Shown here in pieces: positions 33,657 to 43,066 of a DNA stretch of 64,000 nt. A program made the position numbers and the translations under genes. A model generated the notes under the pieces. It searched no databases, was not told the DNA's origin, and was given only the letters and a program-made list of their open reading frames with translations. The stretch's first letter is position 1. Every line of letters starts with the position of its first letter. The stretch comes from an uncultured Bacteroidota bacterium (GTDB taxonomy: Bacteria; Bacteroidota; Bacteroidia; B-17B0; Aurantibacillaceae): positions 36,738 to 100,737 of the forward strand of contig CAITNS010000010.1 of assembly GCA_903893815.1 (NCBI GenBank). The letters run 5' to 3'.

Positions 33657-36593
33657 TTACAATTCAAAGGTAATACCTAATTGCCCCTTTATTCTATAGT
33701 ATTCGGTTGAGGTTGTGCGCCAAGCCTTGCCTCTGTATTTTTTTTCAGAGGCATTTAGTAAATTATTCAATTCTAGGTACATAGACAGTCTTTTTGTGAT
33801 TTGATATGAAAATTCATAATCCAAACTATAATATTCTCCAATAAACGTGTCATAGTCAGAGTCCTTATGTAAAAGTTCTGCATTATTTATGCTGGTTAAA
33901 TTTAACTCAGACAAATAACTACCATTATATAAAAAAGCAAATCTGGTGTCTATTTTTTTGTATTCATAATATAGAGCAATGCTATAGAGTAAAGGCGTTT
34001 GTTCGGTCATTTGTTGAGCTTTAGGCCTGCCAGGCACTTTCATTCTTGAGAAAGAGTATGTAAAGTTAGAGTTGATTCCTAATCCACTCCATGCTCCTTT
34101 TAAAAATGTGAATTTTCGGTTTAATAATAATTCAATTCCGCCTACCCAAGAATCTGGAGCATTTGCAAAGGTTTTAAGTGTAATTCCCGACGCATCTGCT
34201 TGAGAGGTGGAAACTGTAAAAATATGATCCTTAATTTTTTTATAATAACCACCAATAGAAAACATACCTTTTGATCCCCAATAAAAATCATAACTTAAAT
34301 CTAGATTAAAAGAAAAAACTGGTTTTAAATTTGGATTACCTGCTGTATTTTTTAATTCATTATATCTTAAAACAGAGGCTCCAGGTTTAGTTTCTTCAAA
34401 ATTAGGACGGTGCATGGTTTGTGAACTTGCAAATCGAATGATAGAATTTGGGTTTAAAGAGTATACAAAGTTTAATGAAGGCAAAATGCCAGTGTAATTT
34501 CTATCGGTATAACGTTTCTCGGGTATTTTATAGGATACATAAGTTACAGGATCAAAAAATATATTATCGGTTAGTGTGTCTGATGATTGATGTAAAATTG
34601 TATTTTCAATACGAACACCAATTAGCGTTGCAATTTTTTTTGAGCTGAAAGTTAACATGGCATAACCAGCAGTTTGGTTTTCAGTATAATCATAACTAGA
34701 GCCTACCCATTGCTTGTATTCGGAATTATATTTGTCCATATAAATTTCGCGAAGTTGGCTCTGATGATTTGAAATAAAGTTAACAGATGCCTCATTGGTT
34801 AAAAAAGGGTACATGAAATTTTGATAATCAGCTTGTTGTTCTTTTAAAAAGTCGGCAGGATCGTTTGTGAAATTAGTTGTTTCTAAATCAGCTAAGGTTA
34901 TAGCAGTTGAATTACCTGGTAGTGTATAATCTTGCAGCCATTCGTGTTTTGATATATGTCGATAACCTACTTTATTTCTGAATTTTCCTCCAATTTGTAA
35001 TTTAAATTTATTATTTAATTGATACTCTGCATCTAATTGTGCCACTAAGGCGTCTCTTTCGTGTGTATTATTAATTTCAGTATAGGTTCCATTATAGTCC
35101 ATTTTTTCTGGCGAAATCTCATTAGTAAAATGTGGCTGAATATTATTAGGACTATCTCCTAATCCGTAGGGCTCGTCTGTGCCAATTAATTTTATATAAA
35201 TTGCATCAGGGCTAGCAGCATCTATTGGGTTTCCCATAAGATCAACAATCGAATAATCTGTAAAATTGATTGGTTGACTCATAAATTCTGTGACTACAAA
35301 ACCATTTCGAGGATCACCTTTCTTTTTTGTTGGAGAAGGGCCATACTTAAATTCATTATCATACATAGCAATTTTAGCAGTAATTTTTAAGCGTTTTGTG
35401 GGATTGATTTCTGTAAAAATATCTCCTCCAAAAATTCTGCGATCTAATAATCCATAAGTATTTTGTAAACGAATTCTGCGGCCACTGTCATCAATCCAAT
35501 TGAAACTTTGTTTTTTCATAAATTTTTCATCAGTCATATTACCAATAAATGAATGCGAGCCAATTTTTATTTTAGAGGATAGCCTATATTCTATACTAAC
35601 GTTTCCGCCAATTGTAGTTCTTAAGCCATCATATCGTCTCAACTCTAATTTATCAACACTATGATTTGTATTATTACCATAAATAACTCTAGATGCATTT
35701 GTAGCATAATTTCTTGTATAATAAGAACCATTAACAATAAAACTTATTTTTTTGTTTTTAGTCACATCACCATACATGATTTTAAAATTTCCAATTGGTT
35801 TTTTTGCTAAAAAGTTGTAACCAGCTGCGGCATCTATTTCTAATACTCTTTCAAAAGGTGCAGGGCGAGTTAAAAAATTAATACTACCACCAATATTGTC
35901 TGATTCCATGTCAGGGCTAATGGAGCGGGCTTCAATCACTTCATCTACTAAATCAGACGGGAAGGCTTCAAACTCAAAAGATCGTGTTGTATTATCTTCG
36001 CAGGCAACTGGCAAGCGGTCCCCATTTATTAATACCGATGACCAATCAGTAGGAGTGCCCCGAAGTGAAACGGTACTATTTTCTCCGTTGTTTCTTTGTA
36101 CGGCTATACTTGGTAAACGTGAAGCAATATCAGCAGCATTTTTTGTAGGTAGTTTATTGATTTCATCAGCTGATAAAATGGTAACAATTTTTAAACTATT
36201 TCTAGTTTGATTAATTGACCTAGCTTGGTTGCTTTCCATTTTTGAGTTGATAACTACTTCATCAAAAGTGTTATTTGAAATGAGAGTTAGGGGTTTTAAG
36301 CGCTCAGTAGCATTGGGCATCACGGTAACAGTTACCTGTTTTTTATGATAACCCAAAGCGTTTATCGTTAAGGTATACTGCCCAGTTTTTACCTTAAAAA
36401 AATTAAACTCACCATTTGAGTTCGTGAACGTATTTAATTTTAATGTGTCAATACTCACTAATACACCTGGTATAACTCCAAATGAATCTATAACGGTTCC
36501 GTTTATATTACCATTAACTTGGTTTTGAGAAAATTGAAGCAAGGGAAAACATGAAAAAAGTACAATGGCATAAATACATACACTCTTTTTCAT
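33657..36593 (-). CDS. TonB-dependent receptor 2 of tandem pair
   Basis: The start is set at the ATG at 36593, which begins the signal peptide (MKKSVCIYAIVLFSC...) and lies 4 bases past the upstream stop; the frame is open to 36620 but overlaps the previous gene. The 978-residue product has a carboxypeptidase-regulatory-like domain (about 25-105), a plug ('LPTKNAADIASRLPSIAVQR', 'VSLRGTPTDWSSVLINGDRLP', 'DNIGGSINFLTR') and a 22-strand-type barrel ending 'RIKGQLGITFEL'. It should import a large or scarce ligand using TonB energy. It is clearly paralogous to the adjacent receptor. No SusD-type lipoprotein accompanies it. Confidence 0.9.
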   Translation of the reverse strand: MKKSVCIYAIVLFSCFPLLQFSQNQVNGNINGTVIDSFGVIPGVLVSIDTLKLNTFTNSNGEFNFFKVKTGQYTLTINALGYHKKQVTVTVMPNATERLKPLTLISNNTFDEVVINSKMESNQARSINQTRNSLKIVTILSADEINKLPTKNAADIASRLPSIAVQRNNGENSTVSLRGTPTDWSSVLINGDRLPVACEDNTTRSFEFEAFPSDLVDEVIEARSISPDMESDNIGGSINFLTRPAPFERVLEIDAAAGYNFLAKKPIGNFKIMYGDVTKNKKISFIVNGSYYTRNYATNASRVIYGNNTNHSVDKLELRRYDGLRTTIGGNVSIEYRLSSKIKIGSHSFIGNMTDEKFMKKQSFNWIDDSGRRIRLQNTYGLLDRRIFGGDIFTEINPTKRLKITAKIAMYDNEFKYGPSPTKKKGDPRNGFVVTEFMSQPINFTDYSIVDLMGNPIDAASPDAIYIKLIGTDEPYGLGDSPNNIQPHFTNEISPEKMDYNGTYTEINNTHERDALVAQLDAEYQLNNKFKLQIGGKFRNKVGYRHISKHEWLQDYTLPGNSTAITLADLETTNFTNDPADFLKEQQADYQNFMYPFLTNEASVNFISNHQSQLREIYMDKYNSEYKQWVGSSYDYTENQTAGYAMLTFSSKKIATLIGVRIENTILHQSSDTLTDNIFFDPVTYVSYKIPEKRYTDRNYTGILPSLNFVYSLNPNSIIRFASSQTMHRPNFEETKPGASVLRYNELKNTAGNPNLKPVFSFNLDLSYDFYWGSKGMFSIGGYYKKIKDHIFTVSTSQADASGITLKTFANAPDSWVGGIELLLNRKFTFLKGAWSGLGINSNFTYSFSRMKVPGRPKAQQMTEQTPLLYSIALYYEYKKIDTRFAFLYNGSYLSELNLTSINNAELLHKDSDYDTFIGEYYSLDYEFSYQITKRLSMYLELNNLLNASEKKYRGKAWRTTSTEYYRIKGQLGITFEL

Positions 36594-36597
36594 GCTA

Positions 36598-39540
36598 TTA
36601 AATATCAATTCTAAATCCAACTTGAGCCCTCATTCGGTAAAACTCAGTTCTTAAAGCACGCCATTCTTTCCCTATATATTTTCGTTCTGCATAGTTTAGT
36701 AGATTATTTCCTTCTACATAAAATGTGTAGTGTTTTTTGAAAGTATATGAAAATTGAAAATCTAAATTATAATATTCGTTCATAAAAGTATCATAATCAT
36801 CGTCAGTGTGCAACAAACCAATATCAACAATTGATGCCAAATTCAGTTCTTTTAAATGTTTACCTACATAGTTCAATGCCAAACGCGAATTGAAACCTGC
36901 TTTTTCGTATGTTAGTCCAACGTTATATACCAACGGAGTTTGTTCCGTCATTTTTTGAGCATTTGGTCTTCCTGGAACGCGCATTCTTGAATCGGAAATA
37001 GTAATGTTGGAGTTAATTCCAAATCCACTTAAAAAACCTGGTAAAAAATCAAATCGTCTTATTAAAGTACCCTCAATGCCATATACTTTTGATCGGTCAG
37101 CATTATCATATCTTTTAACCATTATACCTGATGCTGGATCTACATCGGCTGTTGTTACGGTAAATATATGATCGTATACATCTTTAAAGTATCCACCAAT
37201 CGACCACATACCTTTTCCTGCCCAAAAATGTTCGTAGCACAAATCATAATTATAAGCATACGTTGGCTTTAGGTTTGGATTTCCTAGAATGTTTAATAAA
37301 TCGTTGTATTTTATAACAGGTGCACCAGGTTTTGTTTGCTCAAAATTTGGGCGCTTCATAGATTGTGAAGCAGCGATTCGAAGATTGTCATTGTCTGTTA
37401 AGTGGTAAGTGAAATTAATAGAAGGAAGGTAAGCGTTATAATTTTTTTGTGTAACCCTCTGTTCTGGCACATTATAAATGGTTCCAGTTAATGTGTCAAA
37501 AGCTAGTTTTTCTGTTAGTGTATCAGATGTTTGGTATAATTTTGTGTTTTCAAAACGGATACCTGCAATGATATTTATTTTGCTAGTATTATATTCTGCC
37601 ATGACATAAACACCAATTTGATCTTCTTTATAGGCATAATTAGAACCTACCCATTGTTTGTAATCCTGATTCAATTTATCCATATACTTTTCACGTAATG
37701 AATCTTTTTTTGATTCCAAAAAATTAGCAAGTTCATCACGAGTAATAAAGGGATAGAAGCTATTTTCGTAATTAGCACCTAATTCTTGTAAAAAACCTCC
37801 TGGGGTTTGACTGAAAGATTGTTGTTGAAAATCATCTAATAAAAAAGGCTGGTTGTTTCCGGGTAATGAATAGTCCTGAAACCACTCATGTTTGGAGATA
37901 CGACGATAACCAACTTTATTACGGTATTTTGTTCCAGCCTGTAATTTTAGAGAGTTGGTTAATTTGTATTCCCAATCAAACTGCCCAACAAAGGCATCTC
38001 GTTCTTTTGTTTGATTTGTTTCAGTATAAGCGGTGTAAAATTCAAAATCCTTAACTTTCACAGGTTTGCCACCAAATATGGAGGCAAATTTTGGTTGAAT
38101 GTTATATGGATTATCTCCCGTGCCATATGGATTATCATTTCCAATGAGTTTAGTGGGGAAGCCAACGCCATTAGGATCATTATTAATGTCAACTACGTTT
38201 CCATATAAATCAACATAGTCTTGATCCTTAAATTGTAAAAGTGGGCTAATAAACTCCATGACATAATAGCCATTTCTTGGGTCTTCAAAATTATATGGTA
38301 CTTTGCCATACTTAAATTGATTATCATACATGGCTGCTCTGGCTTTTATTTTCATTTTTTTTGTTAGATTGATTTCAGTATAAATATCGCCACCGTATAG
38401 TTGCCTGTTTAATTTACCATGAATGTTTTGCAAACGCACACGTTGCCCCGAACCTTCGTACCAGTTAAAACTTTGTTTTTTTTGGTACTTGTCGTCATTC
38501 ATATAACTATAGACAATATGAGTTCCAATTTTAAAATTGTCATTTGGCTTAAATTCAATGGCAGCATTTGCAGCGGCGTTTATTCTGGTGCCGTCATAAC
38601 GTTTCAACTCATACCTATTTAAGCCATGATTGAAGTTACTACCATATATGATTTTATAGGCGTCTGTGGCGTAGTATCTTGCAAAAGTAGATCCGTTAAT
38701 TACGAAACTCCATTTTTTATTTTTTGAAATATCTCCAAACAGGAAGTTTAGTGTACCAGTAGGTTTTTGAGCCAATGGATTATAGCCACCCGCCACGTTT
38801 AATTTAAAGGTACGTTTTGTTACTGCAGCTCTTGACATAAAATTGATGCTTCCTCCAATGTTATCCGATTCCATATCGGGTGTAGTACTTTTTGATACAA
38901 TCACATATTCAATCATATCTGAAGGCAGAATTTGGAAGTCGAAGGATCGTGTTGTGTTTTCTTCATCAGCAACGGGCAATCGATCACCGTTCAGAAATGT
39001 TGCCGTCCAATCCATGGGTGTTCCTCGTAAAGAAATATTACTTCCTTCACCTTTATTCCTCATTATTGAGGCGCCAGGAATACGAGCAACAACATCCGCA
39101 GCATTTTTATTTGGTAATTTCATGATACCTTCTGCTGATACAACGGTTACAACTTTTGTAGAGTTTTTTATCATATTTATTGCCTTATTTTCAGAGTTTC
39201 TCATCTCCGCGGTTACGGTTACTTCTTGCAATTGTTGAGGCTCCTTTAAGGTCTGTTTTCCTAAATCAGTCGTTTCGTTAGCTGTAATTGAAACTGGAAG
39301 TGTAATTTTGTCGTAACCAATAACGTAGATTTCTAAGGTATAACTTCCAGCAGGAATTTTATTTAAGGAGAATAATCCATCATAATCAGATACCGTATTG
39401 TAATTTGTGTTTTGTAGTAAAATAATAGCTCCTGGAATTGAACCGGTTGCATCACCAACATTACCTTTTAAACTGCCATTTTGCGCAATAACTAATTGGC
39501 CTAAGAATATCAAAAACAAAACGGAAAAAAGCTTTTTCAT
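36598..39540 (-). CDS. TonB-dependent receptor 1 of tandem pair
   Basis: The 980-residue outer-membrane receptor has a signal peptide (1-19, 'GQLVIAQ'), a carboxypeptidase-regulatory-like domain ('GSLKGNVGDATGSIPGAIIL'), a plug ('LPNKNAADVVARIPGASIMR', 'ISLRGTPMDWTATFLNGDR', 'DNIGGSINFMSR') and a barrel whose last strand is 'MRAQVGFRIDI'. Segments such as 'RPNFEQTKPGAPVIKY' and 'GNPNLKP' have near-exact counterparts in receptor 2. It is the promoter-proximal gene of the minus-strand phosphonate block and faces the XRE-cupin regulator across 269 bases. The ligand is unknown; phosphonate-bearing molecules are inferred from context. Confidence 0.9.
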   Translation of the reverse strand: MKKLFSVLFLIFLGQLVIAQNGSLKGNVGDATGSIPGAIILLQNTNYNTVSDYDGLFSLNKIPAGSYTLEIYVIGYDKITLPVSITANETTDLGKQTLKEPQQLQEVTVTAEMRNSENKAINMIKNSTKVVTVVSAEGIMKLPNKNAADVVARIPGASIMRNKGEGSNISLRGTPMDWTATFLNGDRLPVADEENTTRSFDFQILPSDMIEYVIVSKSTTPDMESDNIGGSINFMSRAAVTKRTFKLNVAGGYNPLAQKPTGTLNFLFGDISKNKKWSFVINGSTFARYYATDAYKIIYGSNFNHGLNRYELKRYDGTRINAAANAAIEFKPNDNFKIGTHIVYSYMNDDKYQKKQSFNWYEGSGQRVRLQNIHGKLNRQLYGGDIYTEINLTKKMKIKARAAMYDNQFKYGKVPYNFEDPRNGYYVMEFISPLLQFKDQDYVDLYGNVVDINNDPNGVGFPTKLIGNDNPYGTGDNPYNIQPKFASIFGGKPVKVKDFEFYTAYTETNQTKERDAFVGQFDWEYKLTNSLKLQAGTKYRNKVGYRRISKHEWFQDYSLPGNNQPFLLDDFQQQSFSQTPGGFLQELGANYENSFYPFITRDELANFLESKKDSLREKYMDKLNQDYKQWVGSNYAYKEDQIGVYVMAEYNTSKINIIAGIRFENTKLYQTSDTLTEKLAFDTLTGTIYNVPEQRVTQKNYNAYLPSINFTYHLTDNDNLRIAASQSMKRPNFEQTKPGAPVIKYNDLLNILGNPNLKPTYAYNYDLCYEHFWAGKGMWSIGGYFKDVYDHIFTVTTADVDPASGIMVKRYDNADRSKVYGIEGTLIRRFDFLPGFLSGFGINSNITISDSRMRVPGRPNAQKMTEQTPLVYNVGLTYEKAGFNSRLALNYVGKHLKELNLASIVDIGLLHTDDDYDTFMNEYYNLDFQFSYTFKKHYTFYVEGNNLLNYAERKYIGKEWRALRTEFYRMRAQVGFRIDI

Positions 39541-39809
39541 GGGATCAAATTTTATGTGAAAGTAATTTTCATAAATTATACAAATACTATAATTGTAGTT
39601 AAAAAACAGTTAAATATTCAACAATATATTAATATTAAAATAACATTAGTATATTTTTATATAATAAAGTGAATATAATTCAACTTTTTAATAATTTTTC
39701 ATGATTAAGTAGTATAAAAAAGCTGTATAAATTTTACTTATATTAAAAAAATTAGATATTTGCACAACTCCCAATAGGAGTCCAATATTCAAGTCAATTA
39801 TTATTAATT

Positions 39810-40385
39810 ATGAAAAGAGATTCTTTAAGCGCAGTTGGAAAAACCATCAAACGTATTCGTAAAGAACATAAAATGAGTTTGAAGGATGTTGCCGAAAAAA
39901 GTAATGTAACAGCTGGTTTATTATCAAAAATTGAAAACTTTAGAGCAATTCCTTCATTACCTGTGCTTCAAAGCATTTCAGCGGCATTGGATGTTAACTT
40001 GGTTGACTTAGTGCGAGAAGTAAACACCAATGATGGAAAGCCTTATATCTTGATTAGAAAAGGTGAGGGAGACATGGAGGAGCGAGAGGATTCTCAAGGT
40101 GTTAGTTACGAATTATTAATTACTGACTCTATTTCCAATTCGTATTTAAGAACAGTTGTTGTTTCAGTAAATCCTGGAGTTTTTAGAGAGCAAGTGGTAA
40201 CAGATTGCTGGGAGATTGATTATATATTATCTGGAGAAATTATTTATCAAATTTCGGACGAGACTGTTGTCCTAAAAGAAGGAGATATTATTTATTACGA
40301 TGGCAATTTCCCTCACAGTATGGAAAATAAATCATCTGAAATAGCTAAAATGATTACGTTTTATTTTATGAAGCCAAATGTTTAA
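39810..40385 (+). CDS. XRE-family regulator with cupin sensor domain
   Basis: The 191-residue protein has an N-terminal HTH ('VGKTIKRIRKEHKMSLKDVA', 'VTAGLLSKIENFRAIPSLPV', about 8-62) and a C-terminal cupin (about 110-185: 'WEIDYILSGEIIYQI', 'VLKEGDIIYYDGNFPHSM'). In this architecture the cupin usually binds a small effector. It is divergent from the tandem TonB receptors across 269 bases and is followed by its own terminator, so regulation of the receptor/phosphonate block is more likely than of the downstream adenine deaminase. That link is inference from layout. Confidence 0.9.
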   Translation: MKRDSLSAVGKTIKRIRKEHKMSLKDVAEKSNVTAGLLSKIENFRAIPSLPVLQSISAALDVNLVDLVREVNTNDGKPYILIRKGEGDMEEREDSQGVSYELLITDSISNSYLRTVVVSVNPGVFREQVVTDCWEIDYILSGEIIYQISDETVVLKEGDIIYYDGNFPHSMENKSSEIAKMITFYFMKPNV

Positions 40386-40403
40386 AAATTAATATGAAAC
40401 TAT

Positions 40404-40430
40404 AAAAGCGAAACAAACAGTTTCGCTTTT
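40404..40430 (+). terminator. Intrinsic terminator after the XRE-cupin gene
   Basis: An 11-bp stem (40404-40414 with 40420-40430, AAGCGAAAC/GTTTCGCTT) has a 5-base loop and a T run, 19 bases after the stop at 40385. Confidence 0.85.
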
Positions 40431-40450
40431 TTTATACCTTTACTTTACTC

Positions 40451-42097
40451 ATGATTGAAAATAAAAAAAATACGTTTAGCATCAAATCAAATCTCATAGA
40501 CATTGTTGCTAAGGAAATTTATGCAGCGGAACTTATTATTGAAAACAATAAAATTGGTTCTATTACCAAAATTTCAGAAAAAGTAAGCACTTATATTTTG
40601 CCTGGTTTTGTAGATGCACATGTGCATGTAGAAAGTAGCATGTTAGTGCCTTCTGAATTTGCGCGAATTGCTGTAACTCATGGAACAGTGGGGACTATTT
40701 CCGATCCGCACGAAATTGCCAATGTGCTTGGAGTTGCTGGTGTTGATTATATGATTGATAATGCCAAGCAAGTGCCTTTCCATTTTTATTTTGGAGCGCC
40801 ATCTTGCGTGCCCGCTACTAACTTTGAAACGGCTGGTGCAGTAATTGACTCAAATGACATTGATAAATTATTGTCGAGAAAAGAGATTGTTTATTTGGCA
40901 GAGATGATGAATTTTCCGGGAGTGATTTATAAGGATGAGGAAGTTTTAAAGAAATTAGCTTCTGCAAAAAAGCACAATAAACCAGTTGATGGTCACGCGC
41001 CAGGTTTGATGGGCGATGACATGAAACATTATTTTAATGCGGGCATCACCACCGATCATGAATGTTTTGGATATATCGAAGCTTTAGAAAAATTGCAACA
41101 TGGCGTAAAAGTTTTAATAAGAGAAGGAAGTGCGGCAAAGAATTTTGAAACCTTGATTTCATTATTAAAAGATTATCCTGAACAAATTATGTTTTGTTGT
41201 GATGATAAGCATCCTGACAATTTAATTGAATCACACATTAACGATCATGTGAAACGTGCTTTGAAAGAAGGTCACGACTTATATAACGTATTAAGAGCTG
41301 CATCATACAATGTAGTAAAGCATTACAATTTACCGATAGGTTTAGTGCAATTAGGCGACCATGCAGATTTTATTGAGATTGATAATTTGCAAGATTTTAC
41401 TATTTTAAAAACTTACATCAACGGAAATTTAGTTGCAGAAAAAGGAAACTCATTTATAAAATCAGTTGATTCACCAATCGTTAATAATTTTAATTGTAGT
41501 TTAAAACAAGCTAGCGATTTTAAACTAAAAAGCGAAAGTGATAGAATAAGAGTGATTGAATGCCTAGACGGACAATTAATTACAGATGAGTTATGTGTAG
41601 CGTCTTATAACGTTGATGGATTTGAAGAATCAAACGTAGAACAAGATATTTTAAAAATTGCGGTAGTAAACCGTTATAGCGATGCACCTATTGCCAAAGC
41701 CTTCATTAAAAACATTGGATTAAAACAAGGTGCCATTGCAAGTTGTGTAGCTCACGATTGCCATAATATAGTAGCAGTTGGAACCAATGATGAAGATATG
41801 TGCAAAGCGGTTAACTTAATTATCAAAGCCAAAGGCGGGATTTCTTTAGCTAATGGAAATGAAGAACTCGTATTAGAATTACCTATTGCGGGCATTATGA
41901 CGAACCAAGCTGCTGAAGAAGTTGCAGAAGCCTATACTAAATTAGATAAACGTGCTAAAGCATTAGGAAGTAAATTACGCGCACCTTATATGAGTTTATC
42001 TTTTATGGCATTGCTGGTAATACCAGAACTAAAGCTAAGCGACAAAGGTTTGTTTAACGGAAAGAGTTTTCAATTTACAGATGTGTTCGTGAAATAA
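40451..42097 (+). CDS. ade: Adenine deaminase
   Basis: This 548-residue cytoplasmic amidohydrolase of the Ade/YfhA type deaminates adenine to hypoxanthine in purine salvage. The metal motif 'GFVDAHVHVESSM' is intact, followed by 'HGTVGTISDPHEIANV', 'DGHAPGL', 'TTDHECFG' and 'CCDDKHPDNLI'. The C-terminal domain 'KGGISLANGNEELVLELPIAGIM' completes the family. It begins 21 bases after a terminator and its stop overlaps the next ATG (TAATG), so the downstream alpha/beta hydrolase is translationally coupled. Confidence 0.95.
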   Translation: MIENKKNTFSIKSNLIDIVAKEIYAAELIIENNKIGSITKISEKVSTYILPGFVDAHVHVESSMLVPSEFARIAVTHGTVGTISDPHEIANVLGVAGVDYMIDNAKQVPFHFYFGAPSCVPATNFETAGAVIDSNDIDKLLSRKEIVYLAEMMNFPGVIYKDEEVLKKLASAKKHNKPVDGHAPGLMGDDMKHYFNAGITTDHECFGYIEALEKLQHGVKVLIREGSAAKNFETLISLLKDYPEQIMFCCDDKHPDNLIESHINDHVKRALKEGHDLYNVLRAASYNVVKHYNLPIGLVQLGDHADFIEIDNLQDFTILKTYINGNLVAEKGNSFIKSVDSPIVNNFNCSLKQASDFKLKSESDRIRVIECLDGQLITDELCVASYNVDGFEESNVEQDILKIAVVNRYSDAPIAKAFIKNIGLKQGAIASCVAHDCHNIVAVGTNDEDMCKAVNLIIKAKGGISLANGNEELVLELPIAGIMTNQAAEEVAEAYTKLDKRAKALGSKLRAPYMSLSFMALLVIPELKLSDKGLFNGKSFQFTDVFVK

Positions 42098-42960
42098 TGA
42101 TATATATATTTAAAATATTCATCCCTTTAATCTTATTCTTAGGATTAAGTTCCATGATTATCTTTGAAGGAGATGATGGTTACTTTGTTTATTTGCGAGG
42201 TAAAAAACAATATGTGGTGATTGAAGGAAAAGGTGAATCTACCATTGTTTTTTTAACAGGGAAAGGACGCCCACAAACAGATTTTAGAAAAGTGTACGAA
42301 AAACTTCAGGAAACGAGTCAAATTTTTTCTTATGATCGTTCAGGTATTGGTCAATCTGAATTAATTAGAAATGACAGAACGATTGATACCATGGCTTTTG
42401 AGTTACATGCTTTATTAGTAAAAGAAAAAATAAAACCGCCTTATATTTTAGTAGGTCATTCTTTGGGTGGTTCTATTGCGCGTTGTTTTGTAAATATGTA
42501 TCCGGATATGGTTTTGGGGATGGTGTTTTTAGACCCTGCACACGAAGAAGAATTTAAAAATGGAATGGCCATTAGAACTGATTCTGATAAAGTAGTTTTT
42601 AAAGAACAGTTTGAAGGATTTTTAAAAGTAAAAGGTAAAACTAAAGGACAGCATGCCGAGTCGAAACAATGTTTTGATTTTGATACTTTAGGTTATTCGA
42701 CCAATCAAAAAATATTAAAGCAAACCATTGTGCCAGCTAATATTCCGATTACTCTTATTTTATCTACCGAAGCAGATATTGATAATGATTATATTGATAA
42801 AGAAATAGAATATAGAAAGCTACATTTCAATCAATGGAAAATCATTAATCCTCAAACTAAAATTATTAATGCTCCCAAAACAGGTTATTTCATTCAGATG
42901 GAAGAGCCTAAAATGGTTGTGAATGAAATTAATGAGATGATAGAGAAGACGAAAAAGTAA
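42097..42960 (+). CDS. Alpha/beta hydrolase
   Basis: The 287-residue protein has an N-terminal hydrophobic segment (about 5-21), so it is probably membrane-attached or exported. The fold shows 'TIVFLTGKGRPQTDF', 'FSYDRSGIGQSE', and the nucleophile elbow 'VGHSLGGSIARCF', then 'FLDPAHEEEF'. The usual C-terminal His-Gly reads 'APKTGYFIQMEEP' here, so the expected catalytic His is not obvious. It is coupled to ade by a 1-base overlap, but no common pathway is evident. Substrate unknown. Confidence 0.85.
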   Translation: MIYIFKIFIPLILFLGLSSMIIFEGDDGYFVYLRGKKQYVVIEGKGESTIVFLTGKGRPQTDFRKVYEKLQETSQIFSYDRSGIGQSELIRNDRTIDTMAFELHALLVKEKIKPPYILVGHSLGGSIARCFVNMYPDMVLGMVFLDPAHEEEFKNGMAIRTDSDKVVFKEQFEGFLKVKGKTKGQHAESKQCFDFDTLGYSTNQKILKQTIVPANIPITLILSTEADIDNDYIDKEIEYRKLHFNQWKIINPQTKIINAPKTGYFIQMEEPKMVVNEINEMIEKTKK

Positions 42961-43048
42961 AATCGTCATTGCGAGCGAAACGAAGCAATCTCATACAAAG
43001 TTTGATTATGGCATGAGATGACTTCACTCGTTTCTCGATCGTAACGAC
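42961..43048. repeat. REP-like imperfect inverted repeat
   Basis: The left arm beginning CGTCATTGCGAGCGAAACGA (from 42963) and the right arm ending ATCGTAACGACG are imperfect reverse complements around a short AT-rich centre. The left arm is of the GTCATTGCGAGCGAA type found as intergenic repeats in many genomes. It fills the gap between the hydrolase and GNAT genes. Confidence 0.6.
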
Positions 43049-43066
43049 GAACTAATAAAAGATAAC

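Noticed and set aside
38843..39238. 131-residue plus-strand frame opposite TonB receptor 1
   Set aside because: It is antisense to the plug domain. A similar frame appears at the same place opposite receptor 2 (35896-36210), as expected when two paralogues share codons.
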